A DNA stretch of 61,366 nucleotides, taken from positions 1 through 61,366 of the forward strand of contig CACFFD010000003.1 of the NCBI GenBank assembly GCA_902565595.1. The letters are read 5' to 3'. A program made the position numbers and the translations under genes. This DNA is from Actinomycetota bacterium (lineage in GTDB: Bacteria; Actinomycetota; Acidimicrobiia; Acidimicrobiales; UBA8592). The number at the start of each line of letters is the position of its first letter. Position 1 is the first letter of the stretch. A model generated the notes under the pieces. The model was given only the letters and a program-made list of their open reading frames with translations. It was not told the origin of the DNA and did not search any database. This document shows positions 17,807 to 26,060 of the stretch, one piece after another.

Positions 17807-18436
17807 CTAGGAAGATTCAGAGCGCTCAATGATACGCTCAATCCAGTTAATGTATGTCTCGCTTTCCTGCGCCCCAGGAACTGGAAGAACATGATTGATT
17901 AGAGTAGTAGGTACCGCTGTGATCCCCTGACCTACTGCTTCGTTGTGGTCGGCTATCACCCGATCAGCTAGGTCGCTCTTCTGCTCTTCAAGTTTCTGAA
18001 GAAAGAGAGAAGAATCCTCACCTATTTCAGACACTAAATCAGCAAGTACTGTCCAGTCAGATATTGTTCTATTCTCTGAAAAATAAGCTTCAAGTAGACG
18101 GTGATGCATAGGCATAGCCATCTGAGGCCAAAGATCCGACACCAGCTTGTGCGCTATTTGTGCTGGAAGGCTTCCAGTAGGAGGGGTAGAATTACCTTCC
18201 CAAGGTCGAAATTTTACCCTAGGTTCCTGATTCTGAATCATTTTCCAGCCTTGGGAATAGTTCTCAAACTTCTCACGGTTTGGGGTCTTTATTTCAGGCT
18301 TTAAGAGAAAACTCTTCCAGGTTATTTGGATCTGATTGCCGAAGTGCTGCTCTACATCTTCAAGACGAACTGTCCCAACGTAACACCATGGTCATAAGAA
18401 ATCTGACCAGACAACTAGCGAAATAGGATCATGCAT
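17807..18436 (-). CDS. DsbA/FrnE-family thioredoxin-fold protein with in-frame TGA (candidate selenoprotein)
   Basis: Reading from ATG 18436, the frame gives M-H-D-P-I-S-L-V-V-W-S-D-F-L, then TGA at codon 15 (18392-18394), then P-W-C-Y-V-G and an uninterrupted DsbA-family protein to 17807 (209 codons plus stop). FrnE-type DsbA proteins have CPWCY(I/V)G at exactly this site, so the TGA replaces the first active-site Cys; a Sec (U-P-W-C) is the natural reading. The C-terminal half has the cis-Pro motif AVPTTL and ends VPGAQESETYINWIERII, as in FrnE. A standard gene caller would report only the 144-residue fragment from 18241. Alternatives are a nonsense mutation or sequencing error, but no other stop or frameshift is present. 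Confidence 0.78.
18360..18378 (-). promoter_or_regulatory. Candidate bacterial SECIS hairpin after the in-frame TGA
   Basis: On the minus strand TTGGGAC (18378-18372) and GTCTTGA (18366-18360) form a 7-pair stem (three pairs are G-U) around the loop AGTTC. The loop starts 21 bases after the TGA and has G at its second position, which fits the loose bacterial SECIS rules. The stem is weak, so this supports rather than proves Sec insertion. Confidence 0.4.
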
Positions 18437-18454
18437 ACCCTTAATGCTAATAGA

Positions 18455-18853
18455 TCATCTCCCTCCGACCTCTAATCCTAGAAAAGCAGCTGCCACGCCG
18501 GTAATAATCGATGCAGCAAGGTACGTGCTTGCTAAATTCCTTTTTCCCTTTTCTAGTTCATCGCTTACTTCCATCATCACAGTTGAGAATGTAGAAAAAG
18601 AACCCAAAAACCCTGACCCTATGATTGTTACTTCTTCACCTGAAGGGGATCCTCCTAGGAGAACTCCCAAGAGAAATGAAGCAATGATATTAGCGATAAA
18701 AGTTCCTGATGGTTTGCCCCACTTACGGGAATTTTGCAAGGTCCAACGTAGTACCGAGCCAATAGCAGCAAGAAGAATAAATAGAACAAAAGTTAAAATC
18801 TTGTTTTGTAAAAATGCGACAATAGTCAAGTTGGAATTCATGGCGTAACTCAT
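18455..18853 (-). CDS. crcB: Fluoride channel CrcB/Fluc, second subunit
   Basis: The 132-residue protein has four membrane helices and the Fluc signature GSGFLGSFSTFST near residue 77, with AAIGSVLRW in helix one. Fluc channels export fluoride as dual-topology or hetero dimers. Its start overlaps the stop of the upstream crcB by 4 bases (ATGA), so the pair is likely co-translated and forms a heterodimer. Confidence 0.9.
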   Translation of the reverse strand: MSYAMNSNLTIVAFLQNKILTFVLFILLAAIGSVLRWTLQNSRKWGKPSGTFIANIIASFLLGVLLGGSPSGEEVTIIGSGFLGSFSTFSTVMMEVSDELEKGKRNLASTYLAASIITGVAAAFLGLEVGGR

Positions 18854-19230
18854 AAGGCAGCTTTATTTGGATTACCTACGTGCTTACCCATTTGATATGC
18901 AGCGAATCCTCCAACGATTGATGCAGTGAGAAAACTCACCGCGTCAAAATACTCTTGTGTCTTTATAGTTGATGCAATTTCAACAGTAAACGACGAGAAG
19001 GTTGTAAATGCAGCGCAGAAGCCACCTCCCACTGCTAAGAAGAGAAGACTGTCTCGGGATCTGGTGAAGAGCCCAACCATTACTCCCAATGCGGCTGATC
19101 CGGAAATATTGATCAGAACAATCTGCCAAGGCCAATGGGTGATTGTTGGTAGAAGTTCTAGAATCCCCCATCTAGATAATGCTCCGATAGCTCCGCCGAA
19201 AAAAACTGCGAAGAATTGCCTACTACTCAC
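18850..19230 (-). CDS. crcB: Fluoride channel CrcB/Fluc, first subunit
   Basis: The 126-residue protein has four helices, GGAIGALSRW in helix one and GGGFCAAFTTFSSF near residue 68, the phenylalanine/threonine stretch that lines the Fluc fluoride path. The start is GTG 19230. The short region upstream (19231-19325, shared with the divergent pdxH) shows no crcB-type fluoride riboswitch that I can recognise. Two adjacent crcB genes are common in Gram-positive bacteria. Confidence 0.92.
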   Translation of the reverse strand: MSSRQFFAVFFGGAIGALSRWGILELLPTITHWPWQIVLINISGSAALGVMVGLFTRSRDSLLFLAVGGGFCAAFTTFSSFTVEIASTIKTQEYFDAVSFLTASIVGGFAAYQMGKHVGNPNKAAL

Positions 19231-19325
19231 ATCTCATGACGGTAGCGCAGAAAGTCGGAAATACTATGTTCATTATGTTGATGGAAGAAATGCCACTACC
19301 GCCACATACATGGGACAATAAGTAG

Positions 19326-19961
19326 GTGGACTTATCTGAACTGCGAAAAGAGTATGAAGAAGAGGGAATCGATACTGCGAATGCCTTAGACGACCCTATA
19401 AAACAGTTTCAGACTTGGTACGACCAGGCTAAAGAAGCACAAATTCCTGAACCAGATGCGGCAGTGATAGCTAGTGTAAATGAGGAAGAATATCCTTCAT
19501 CTAGGTTTGTTTTGGTTCGGAAAGTTGATGAAAATGGGTTCGTTTTCTATACGAATTATCGGAGTGATAAAGCGACGTCTTTTTCGCTTTCGCCTAAGGT
19601 CTCTTTAACATTCGGCTGGCTACCCTTACATCGACAGGTAAGAGTTCACGGACTAGTTGAGGTAGCCTCAGAGAAGGAATCTGATGATTACTTTTCACAG
19701 CGGCCAAGGGGGCATCAAATCGGGGCATGGGCATCCCCTCAAGGTCAAGCTATTCCTGATCGCGAAACCTTGATAAGTCGTTATAAGGAGATTGCAGAAA
19801 AGTTTGGTGAAGAGCGTATTCCAAGACCCGAACATTGGGGCGGGTATCGGATCCGACCAACAATGATTGAATTTTGGCAAGGAAGACCTGACCGCCTCCA
19901 TGACCGTCTTAGGTATACCCGCGAGAGTGATAGCTGGTTGATTGAACGCCTTGCCCCCTAG
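19326..19961 (+). CDS. pdxH: Pyridoxamine 5'-phosphate oxidase
   Basis: The 211-residue flavoprotein shows the PNPOx core: SSRFVLVRKVDENGFVFYTNYRSDKA, the QVRVHGLVE strand, SQRPRGHQIGAWASPQ and the C-terminal domain ending RLHDRLRY followed by WLIERLAP. It oxidises pyridoxamine/pyridoxine phosphate to pyridoxal phosphate with FMN, which supplies the cofactor of HemL encoded later. The start is GTG 19326; no strong ribosome site is visible. Confidence 0.95.
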   Translation: MDLSELRKEYEEEGIDTANALDDPIKQFQTWYDQAKEAQIPEPDAAVIASVNEEEYPSSRFVLVRKVDENGFVFYTNYRSDKATSFSLSPKVSLTFGWLPLHRQVRVHGLVEVASEKESDDYFSQRPRGHQIGAWASPQGQAIPDRETLISRYKEIAEKFGEERIPRPEHWGGYRIRPTMIEFWQGRPDRLHDRLRYTRESDSWLIERLAP

Positions 19962-20126
19962 GGTCCTTACTTTCTTTTAGATGCTGGTAATGCCATTGAT
20001 ATGAAACCCATACTTCAATTTCATAATTCCTAATTAGTTTGTTAGTGTAGCCTAACAATTTATTAGAGGTCACTGTGGGCTTTCTCATCTCGAGGAAGAT
20101 TTTCACATTACTCGGAGGAGAATATT

Positions 20127-20738
20127 ATGTATGTCACTTCTAGAGAGATAGTTCCTTTACCTGGACGTCTTCAGGAGACTATTGCTGTCGGAGCTCAGAT
20201 GATTGGAGTAATGAACCAGAAATATGGTTCAGCTATGGCTACTTCAACAGAACTTGGTGGCAATCCAAACAAGCTTTGGATAACAGGTTTCTGGTCCTCA
20301 TTGTCCGACTATCAGTCCTTTGTCGAAAGCTACATGTCCGATCAAGAATTGACTGGAACATTTAATATGTTCGCATCATTTGTAGGTGAAGTGCAGGATC
20401 AAATAGGTCAGGTAATCCGACAACCAGGTGAAAGAAAAGCTTTTGCGCAAATGCACAAAGGACGCATAAGGCACACGCATTTCCAAGACGGGTTAGAACT
20501 CATTATGAAGGTAGCAGACCATGTTTCTGAAATTTCAGGAACTGAAGCCGGCCTTATTGCCCCAGTTACAGGAGATCAATATGAGATCATCTTTGTCAAC
20601 TACGCAGATTCTCTTCAAGAACTTAGAACAATGGTAGAGACCTGGAGTACTGACGAAACGTATCAGGATATGTTTGCTCAGGGATCAGAGTACTTTGAGA
20701 ACTCATTTGATGTGACATACGCCCGATTCGTAAGTTAA
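20127..20738 (+). CDS. Unknown protein with two tandem ABM/NIPSNAP-like half domains
   Basis: The 203-residue soluble protein follows a strong ribosome site (GGAGGAG). I do not recognise the family, but the sequence looks like an internal duplication. Residues 1-78 (MYVTSREIV, then helix, then NKLWITGFWSSLSDYQSFVE) parallel residues 109-190 (KGRIRHTHF, then helix, then YEIIFVNYADSLQELRTMVE). That beta-alpha-beta pattern fits a dimeric alpha-beta-barrel protein fused to itself. Function is unknown. It has its own terminator, so it is probably monocistronic. Confidence 0.7.
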   Translation: MYVTSREIVPLPGRLQETIAVGAQMIGVMNQKYGSAMATSTELGGNPNKLWITGFWSSLSDYQSFVESYMSDQELTGTFNMFASFVGEVQDQIGQVIRQPGERKAFAQMHKGRIRHTHFQDGLELIMKVADHVSEISGTEAGLIAPVTGDQYEIIFVNYADSLQELRTMVETWSTDETYQDMFAQGSEYFENSFDVTYARFVS

Positions 20739-20763
20739 GTCGAATTTAATATTGACGGTTACT

Positions 20764-20791
20764 GCTTCGAGGGCCTTAAGGCCCTCGAAGC
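20764..20791 (+). terminator. Palindromic terminator-like hairpin after the ABM-like gene
   Basis: A 28-base palindrome made of gcttcgagggcc and its exact complement around a ttaa centre lies 25 bases after the stop. It has no downstream T run, so it is either an intrinsic terminator of the weak type or an mRNA 3'-end stabiliser. The following stretch up to 20969 shows no gene. Confidence 0.6.
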
Positions 20792-20969
20792 TGCCATTAC
20801 AAGAGTGTTACGTTCAGGTTAATAAGCGCGGAGTGATTAGTAATTCCAAGTGGAATCGGATTGAATAGTTAATGAAGCTCCAATCGGTGCGGAACCCTCA
20901 CAAAGATCGTTGAAAGCTCCTTGTGGTCAGACTACTGATGAAACAGGTACCGCTACGGTGGAGCTTCAC

Positions 20970-21591
20970 TTATGTAGTTAGGTCAACTTTTCGTTCCCAT
21001 TTTTTAACTCCCAGCACTAAGGCGTCGATCAATTGATCAACATGTTTAGCTCGGCCTATGCCACCTCTATCTGACCACCCCCACTCATCACGGTTCCAGC
21101 GAAGAGTGGGGGGGGAGTTCCAACTGGATGCCCTTGAGAGGTGGATAATTAACCGGATTTCTATGGTGCTGTCCACGAAGTTCTTTCGGTATATTTTCAA
21201 GGACAGTTTCAAATTCATAATCTGGGAGTGCTTCCTGAAGAATTGGGGCAAAGTGATCAGCTAATTGTCGATTTCTTCCCCCCAATAGGACCGAATAAAA
21301 CAGATGTTCCCTTCCGTACCCATGAATGGTTATAACAATTTTGACGTGATCAAGGAAACGTTGAAGTAAATGACTTTTCTCCTCAAGTAACTGTGTAGAT
21401 GCAAAATGTACCGGATCCTCATCGCTTTGAATAAGGCCATAGTAGGAAGAATTCGAACGTTCTGCAGCCTCGCGAGCTATGACATCCGTTGCTTTCTCCA
21501 AAGAACCGCCATGGTAGGCCATAAAGCCAAAAGATGACCGAAGTTCAAGCTCTTCATTCACATCTTCACGTTCCAGCAACTTCGTAATCAT
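20970..21591 (-). CDS. Poly-gamma-glutamate hydrolase-like protein, frameshifted in a poly-C/G tract
   Basis: The upstream frame (21591 down to 21088) encodes FMAYHGGSLEKATD, a HFASTQL motif and VITIHGYGR, as in the PF05908 zinc hydrolase family, and reaches GIQLELPP before a premature stop. Shifting by one base within an eight-base C run (8 Gs at 21108-21115 on the plus strand) restores GIQLELPPTLRW and continues in frame to 20970 with 45 more residues. GIQLEL followed by a basic residue is the family's closing motif, so the two frames are one gene. A sequencing or assembly indel, a real mutation or phase variation are all possible. Function as a peptidase on polyglutamate is by family only. 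Confidence 0.72.
21108..21115. repeat. Eight-G homopolymer at the frameshift site
   Basis: Eight consecutive G on the plus strand (C on the coding strand) coincide with the switch between the two frames of the hydrolase-like gene. Seven instead of eight bases would restore the full protein. Confidence 0.85.
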
Positions 21592-21594
21592 AAG

Positions 21595-22743
21595 CTAGGA
21601 GGCGCTTTCTTCTTTAGAGGGCTCTTGTGATGGGAATAATTGAGATTTGGGCAAAGAATGAAGGCTTGAGCGAACACCTACCCATATAAGAGTAATAAGG
21701 AAGAGAAATGTAAATAGCTCCCAGAGTGTTGACCATCGAAGTGGATTTGAGAACCAATTCGAAATACGTTCAGGGAAATCCCCTATCGTACGAATAGCTG
21801 GTACAAGAAGAAGGTCAAAATCGTATGCAAATAGATCTAGAGCTAATACGAACAGTAAGGAAAAACTCCGAATTAGGTAACGCTTAAAACTCGCTTCTAA
21901 CTGGGAAGTTAAAATCCAAACGAAAGAAAGCATAACAAGCATTAAACACGCCATAGCAAAGCGTCCGCTTCCAACGTTGTCGACCCAGGTACTTAATCGA
22001 CCGGAACCCCTCAGTGAAAGGTCGACAAAGGTATTAGATGCGTAGTTTCCTTTCGATACTTGGATTTCCCACCAGCCGTATGATGTAAGGAAAAGTCCCG
22101 CTCCTGTAAGTAGTAGCCCTGAAAGAGGGTTTAAGTATGGCAGGACGCGTTTCATATTTTTTGCAATCATGGTTCGTGTCATCGCCAGACTGATTGTTAG
22201 AAAAGTTACTACGATGCTCATTCCGAGAGCGTAGGTAATGAACACTGCTGTTCCATTTGTAAACCCATCACGGCTGAAGGCACTTCCTACTGTTATGAAA
22301 AAAATGGGTGCTGAACAGCCTATAGAGACAATCGCATATGAGACGCCGAACAGAAATATCGATGGTAATTGCCTATTTAAGTTTGTTATACGGAGTCCTG
22401 GAATCTTCAAATTTGGGTGGTAACCGCGGATCATTGCTAAGCCCAAAAGAATTAAAACTATCCCAATGGGGAATGTTATATACCCTGCTCTTTCTTCAAT
22501 GGAATTTTCAGAAATTACAGTATTTGTGAGTATGCCAACTAATGCAAAGACGAAAACAAATCCAGCAGAGAGCGTTAAAGAAACCTTTACGCCGTTTAGA
22601 AAGCCCTGATATCCGTCAGGGGGATTCTTCAGTTCATTACCTAAAAAAAACGCAAGATAGGCAGGAAGCATAGCGAACCCACAGGGATTAAAAGCTGCTA
22701 TTAAACCCGCTGCAAGCGGGAAAGCCAAATCTACATCAACCAT
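21595..22743 (-). CDS. ccdA: CcdA/DsbD-family membrane thiol-disulfide transporter
   Basis: The 382-residue membrane protein carries the CcdA signature FNPCGFAMLPAYLAFFLG near residue 19 and a second cysteine in SIGCSAPIF near residue 141, the pair that carries electrons across the membrane. Six core helices are followed by about 130 extra residues with two to three more helices, longer than a minimal CcdA. It overlaps the upstream tlpA-like gene by one base. It probably supplies reducing power to that thioredoxin-like protein for cytochrome c maturation or disulfide exchange. Confidence 0.88.
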   Translation of the reverse strand: MVDVDLAFPLAAGLIAAFNPCGFAMLPAYLAFFLGNELKNPPDGYQGFLNGVKVSLTLSAGFVFVFALVGILTNTVISENSIEERAGYITFPIGIVLILLGLAMIRGYHPNLKIPGLRITNLNRQLPSIFLFGVSYAIVSIGCSAPIFFITVGSAFSRDGFTNGTAVFITYALGMSIVVTFLTISLAMTRTMIAKNMKRVLPYLNPLSGLLLTGAGLFLTSYGWWEIQVSKGNYASNTFVDLSLRGSGRLSTWVDNVGSGRFAMACLMLVMLSFVWILTSQLEASFKRYLIRSFSLLFVLALDLFAYDFDLLLVPAIRTIGDFPERISNWFSNPLRWSTLWELFTFLFLITLIWVGVRSSLHSLPKSQLFPSQEPSKEESAS

Positions 22744-23333
22744 CAGCCGAAGTACTTTTCAAGGTATTGGTTTAATTCGTTACGGTTCAAGGCGGTCAAG
22801 TACCTTCCAGCAATAGAGGCATCTGGATTAATAAAGAGTGTGAAAGGCATTCCGATGGCACCTACTTCCTCTAAAAGTTTTCCATCACCACCATATAAAA
22901 TTGTGTAGGTTACTCCGGTTTCATCTACAAGTTTTTTTGCTTCATCTATATTTGTCTCCTGGCTGTTAATACCTATGAAAACTACGCGATCCCCCCATGT
23001 TTTGGAGATCTCTTCAATTTCACTCATCTCCTTTCTGCATGGAGTACACCATGATGCAAAGAAATTGATGACAGCCGGAGTTCCTTGAAGTAGGTCAAAA
23101 TCGTATGCTATTCCCTCACCGTCTGCGAGTTCCACCGATGGAGAGAATATTTTTGACTTCCCTCCTGAGGAGTCCACGGCCCATTCTGTAATGACTAAAA
23201 CTAAAAGAACAAAAATGAACAGTCCCACGGCTATGGGAATAACACGGCTTTTCTTTCGCGGTTCTAAATCATTCTGTTCAACTGGAAAATCAATAGTCAT
23301 ATCTTCCATGAAACCTACCGTAGAAAAAGGCAC
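22743..23333 (-). CDS. TlpA/ResA-family thiol-disulfide oxidoreductase, membrane anchored
   Basis: The 196-residue protein has a membrane anchor (about residues 29-50) and an exported thioredoxin-like domain with NFFASWCTPCRKEM (CTPC active site), then VVFIGINSQE and the cis-Pro segment IGMPFTLFINPD. It most likely reduces apocytochrome c or other extracytoplasmic disulfides with electrons from the adjacent CcdA. The codon for Met at 23307 (MEDMTID) may be the true start. Confidence 0.9.
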   Translation of the reverse strand: MPFSTVGFMEDMTIDFPVEQNDLEPRKKSRVIPIAVGLFIFVLLVLVITEWAVDSSGGKSKIFSPSVELADGEGIAYDFDLLQGTPAVINFFASWCTPCRKEMSEIEEISKTWGDRVVFIGINSQETNIDEAKKLVDETGVTYTILYGGDGKLLEEVGAIGMPFTLFINPDASIAGRYLTALNRNELNQYLEKYFG

Positions 23334-23392
23334 ACCGGACAGCTAACTCGGCAAAGAGAAACGCCTAGCTCATGTGGGTTTCCAAAACCCCA

Positions 23393-23423
23393 CTCCTCGA
23401 GCACCGTAAAGGTGCCCGAGGAG
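23393..23423 (-). terminator. Intrinsic terminator of the whiB-like gene
   Basis: ctcctcgagcacc and ggtgcccgaggag form a 12-13 pair stem with one mismatch around a gtaaa loop. On the minus strand the stem is followed by TGGGGTTTTGG, so it ends transcription from the WhiB-family gene before the tlpA-like gene. Confidence 0.75.
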
Positions 23424-23492
23424 GCTTTGTCCGTTAGAGCTCGCTTTGTCCGTTGCTCTATATTTCTTTATGGGGTTGTCCTTTGCGACGGC

Positions 23493-23837
23493 CTACGCTG
23501 TCTTGAGGAGATCTTGTAGATCTTCCGGAACAGGGATTTGCGGCATTTGTTCTTCTGGACGGGGAATCTTTGAGGGTCTACCTCGTCTTCGTTTAATCAT
23601 TAAAACCTTTCCGTTCATGAACAATTGCCCACCCCATACTCCGCACGGCTCTTCTCTTTCGATGGCGCCTTTTAAGCATGGGGAGATCACTGGACACGAT
23701 GCGCAGACTGATTTCGCTTGACTGATTTCATGGATCTCCTCAGAGAAGAACATGTTCTTTACAGTTCCTGGAATCCCAGAACAACTTGCTAAGGCCTGCC
23801 ATTCTTCGAGGGGATATTCAAAAGTTGTCAATGTCAT
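23493..23837 (-). CDS. WhiB-family iron-sulfur transcriptional regulator
   Basis: The 114-residue protein has the four WhiB cysteines (Cys19, then SVCASC and SPCL), the turn motif GVWGG, and a basic C-terminus KRRRGRPSK that resembles an AT-hook. WhiB-like proteins bind a 4Fe-4S cluster and act with the primary sigma factor; they are confined to Actinomycetota and their phages. The C-terminal AT-hook resembles that of WhiB7-type proteins, but class cannot be assigned safely. A terminator follows and a TTGACA promoter-like site precedes it. Confidence 0.94.
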   Translation of the reverse strand: MTLTTFEYPLEEWQALASCSGIPGTVKNMFFSEEIHEISQAKSVCASCPVISPCLKGAIEREEPCGVWGGQLFMNGKVLMIKRRRGRPSKIPRPEEQMPQIPVPEDLQDLLKTA

Positions 23838-23878
23838 TGTTGTTTCCTTTCATTGGTTTATGGGAGAAAAAGAAGAAA

Positions 23879-23929
23879 GCCACCGGATCTATCCGACGGC
23901 CTCGTAAGTCTTTTATCTAAATATGTCAA
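23879..23929 (-). promoter_or_regulatory. Promoter-like site and inverted repeat upstream of the whiB-like gene
   Basis: On the minus strand TTGACA (23929-23924) lies 17 bases before TACGAG (23906-23901). It is followed at once by an inverted repeat (GCCGTCGGAT / ATCCGGTGGC, 23900-23879) that would fall at the start of the mRNA. The repeat could be an operator or a leader hairpin. Confidence 0.4.
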
Positions 23930-24303
23930 TTTATTTAGAAATGAAACTCCTTCGGCCGACCGGCATAAGGCTTATAGGTCGTAGACCAAAAATGACCTGT
24001 ATGTGTAAAGCCATTAGTGGTACAAGAAAAGTCAGCGAATTTCTCTGATGTGATCATCAAAGAATCAGGGCGCGCAGAATCAACCCGAGCCAAATTTCTA
24101 GAAGTGCGTTGAAGTAACACCATGCTGATTTCTTTCCTTGTAGAAGGTATCTCTAGGAGTACCAATCATATTGTAAGGCTTGAGCTCCTCCACCCAAGAT
24201 CCATTAGAAAAAGGGATTTACAGCCAAATTTATGCCTGTATCTAGGGGAGCAGCTCTATGTCTCTTTGTCAAATGAATTAATTTCATCCCTGATTAGAGG
24301 ACT
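23930..24303. other. Intergenic stretch without a convincing gene
   Basis: The whole gap between the WhiB-family gene and the MBL-fold gene is 466 bases (23838-24303). Beyond the whiB promoter region it holds only short overlapping open frames on both strands (for example 76 codons at 23935-24165 minus) with no family signature and no clear ribosome site. I see no RNA gene or repeat here. Confidence 0.5.
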
Positions 24304-25380
24304 TTACGGGCGCGTTTCTTTCGAATAGCGGGAAATACCCTCATCTTCAGTTTTGTGTAATTCGCCTAATTCTCGAAGATGTTCTAGGTGGGCATATGTT
24401 TCGCTTTCAGCCATATCTCCCCATGCCCTTTCACTGAACAACACTTTCATAAATTCAGTAACAGACCCATCAGGAAGACTAAGGGCAGTTTTTCGTATGG
24501 TTTCGAGCCGCTCCTCGTGATGTTCAATAATCTCTATAGCTCGACCTCCAAGATCTACAAATGGGTGACCATGTGCTGGTAAAGCTATAGATACTCCTTC
24601 GAACGTCGTCATTTTTTTTAAGGATTCAAAGAATTTCGCTAGGGGATCTTTTTCGGGAGAAATACCACCTATATGCGGTGTGATGGTCGGGAGTACATGA
24701 TCCCCAGAAAACATGATGCCATTAACAGGGTCCCATAGGCACAAATGGTCATTGGTGTGTCCAGGGGTATGTACGGCAATCCACTCGCGGCGAGCAAGAG
24801 ATATCGTGTCGAGGTCGCGAACTTCAACAGTAGGAGTTGGGGTTTTGAACCAAGATGAGTTGAATCTACCCATTTGCTTAAAACGCTCTATTTCTTCTCT
24901 AGGTGGCATTTTTCTTTTCGATCCCCATGGAAGCCTTTCAGAAAAGATTCGCTCAATTACTTTTTCTTGAGCCTCTTCAGAGTTTGGGTCGAGGTCATCC
25001 GAGTCTTCACTTTCCAAGAGCTCCCTGCTGCTAAATGCATTTCTGAAATGCTCGTGAGTCAGAATATCTGCGTGGGAGACTTCTCTGATTCTTTCAGCTC
25101 CTCCAAAATGGTCAAAATGGGAGTGAGTCACAATGACAGTATGAATATTCTCAGGCTTGTATCCGGCGATCTGAAGTCTCGCTGTTAATGCTTTCCATGA
25201 GTCGTCACCCGGAAGTCCAGGGTCGATAACAGCGATTCCACGCTCATCTTCTAAGACGTAGCAGTTTACATGCCCGAGTCCTGGCAAGTTGACAGGAAGC
25301 TGTGCCCTAAGCACTCCCGATGCGACCTCAGAGATTTCTTCCGAAGCAGTCTCCTGCTCTTGCTTTATTGGGCGGGTCAA
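24304..25380 (-). CDS. MBL-fold metallo-hydrolase
   Basis: The 358-residue protein shows the metallo-beta-lactamase fold motifs: THSHFDHFGG near residue 85 (two-metal site), HTPGHTNDHLCLWD near 205, FSGDHVLP near 225 and PAHGHPF near 268. A helical C-terminal domain of about 80 residues follows, as in the hydrolase group that includes LACTB2-like and glyoxalase II-like enzymes. The natural substrate is unknown. It lies downstream of orn on the same strand (24-base gap) and may be cotranscribed. Confidence 0.88.
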   Translation of the reverse strand: MTRPIKQEQETASEEISEVASGVLRAQLPVNLPGLGHVNCYVLEDERGIAVIDPGLPGDDSWKALTARLQIAGYKPENIHTVIVTHSHFDHFGGAERIREVSHADILTHEHFRNAFSSRELLESEDSDDLDPNSEEAQEKVIERIFSERLPWGSKRKMPPREEIERFKQMGRFNSSWFKTPTPTVEVRDLDTISLARREWIAVHTPGHTNDHLCLWDPVNGIMFSGDHVLPTITPHIGGISPEKDPLAKFFESLKKMTTFEGVSIALPAHGHPFVDLGGRAIEIIEHHEERLETIRKTALSLPDGSVTEFMKVLFSERAWGDMAESETYAHLEHLRELGELHKTEDEGISRYSKETRP

Positions 25381-25404
25381 ATCTTAGATCTTTCTCAGTT
25401 CTAT

Positions 25405-25962
25405 TTAAGGAACCTGATTGTCCTTGTTTGGAGTGATGAAAAGGGTATCTCTGTAATACTGAAGTTCAAATAAGCTAGCTTTAATGTCATCCATTGCTCT
25501 ATGTCCGCCGTTTTTCTCTGGGGCGGCTTCAGTAATTTCAGGAAACCATCGCTTACCTAATTCCTTTATGCTGGTGACATCGACAGAACGATAATGAAGA
25601 AAATTTTCAATGTCAGGAAGCCACTTAGCTAAAAACCTTCGATCTGTCCCTATCGAATTTCCGCATAGGGGGACAGTGCCTTTTTTGGGAATGTGTTCCA
25701 TTAAGAAGGACAAGGTCTGTTTCCCCGCTTCATCGAGCGAAATTTCTGATGCTTTGATTTCATTAAGTAAGCCGCTTTTGGTATGCATTTCAACAACAAC
25801 TGGATCCATTTTTCCTAGTTCCTCTTTAGTTGCAGATATAACAAGATCGGGCCCTTCAGCAACTAAATTCAACTGATCGTCAGTTATAAGTGTTGCGATT
25901 TCTACAATTACGTGTAGTTCCGGGTCTAGGCCGGTCATCTCAAGATCAATCCAAGCAAGCAT
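25405..25962 (-). CDS. orn: Oligoribonuclease
   Basis: From ATG 25962 the protein begins MLAWIDLEMTGLDPELH, the DEDDh exonuclease ExoI motif (Asp, Glu) found at the N-terminus of Orn. It also has GNSIGTDRRFLAKWLP and the ExoIII part HRAMDDIKASLFEL. It degrades 2-5 nucleotide RNAs and pGpG-type dinucleotides. The open frame extends to 26073, but those extra 37 codons would overlap the divergent dut start and are not part of the family. Confidence 0.94.
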   Translation of the reverse strand: MLAWIDLEMTGLDPELHVIVEIATLITDDQLNLVAEGPDLVISATKEELGKMDPVVVEMHTKSGLLNEIKASEISLDEAGKQTLSFLMEHIPKKGTVPLCGNSIGTDRRFLAKWLPDIENFLHYRSVDVTSIKELGKRWFPEITEAAPEKNGGHRAMDDIKASLFELQYYRDTLFITPNKDNQVP

Positions 25963-26060
25963 GTTCGCTGATTCTAAAACATTCTCAGTCACTTCATGCG
26001 CATAGAAGAATCTTGTTCTATTAAGCAGAAAGTTCTTAAGGGGTGTATCCTTCGCCAGTG

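Noticed and set aside
17807-18241. Stand-alone 144-residue gene starting at ATG 18241
   Set aside because: Its upstream in-frame sequence across a single TGA encodes the missing DsbA-family active-site half, so the fragment start is an artefact of reading TGA as stop.
19231-19325. Fluoride (crcB-type) riboswitch upstream of the crcB pair
   Set aside because: The 95-base region lacks the conserved riboswitch core on the minus strand as far as I can read it.
23935-24165. 76-codon minus-strand open frame in the gap upstream of the WhiB-family gene
   Set aside because: No family-like motif, no convincing ribosome site, and overlapping frames of similar length exist on the other strand.
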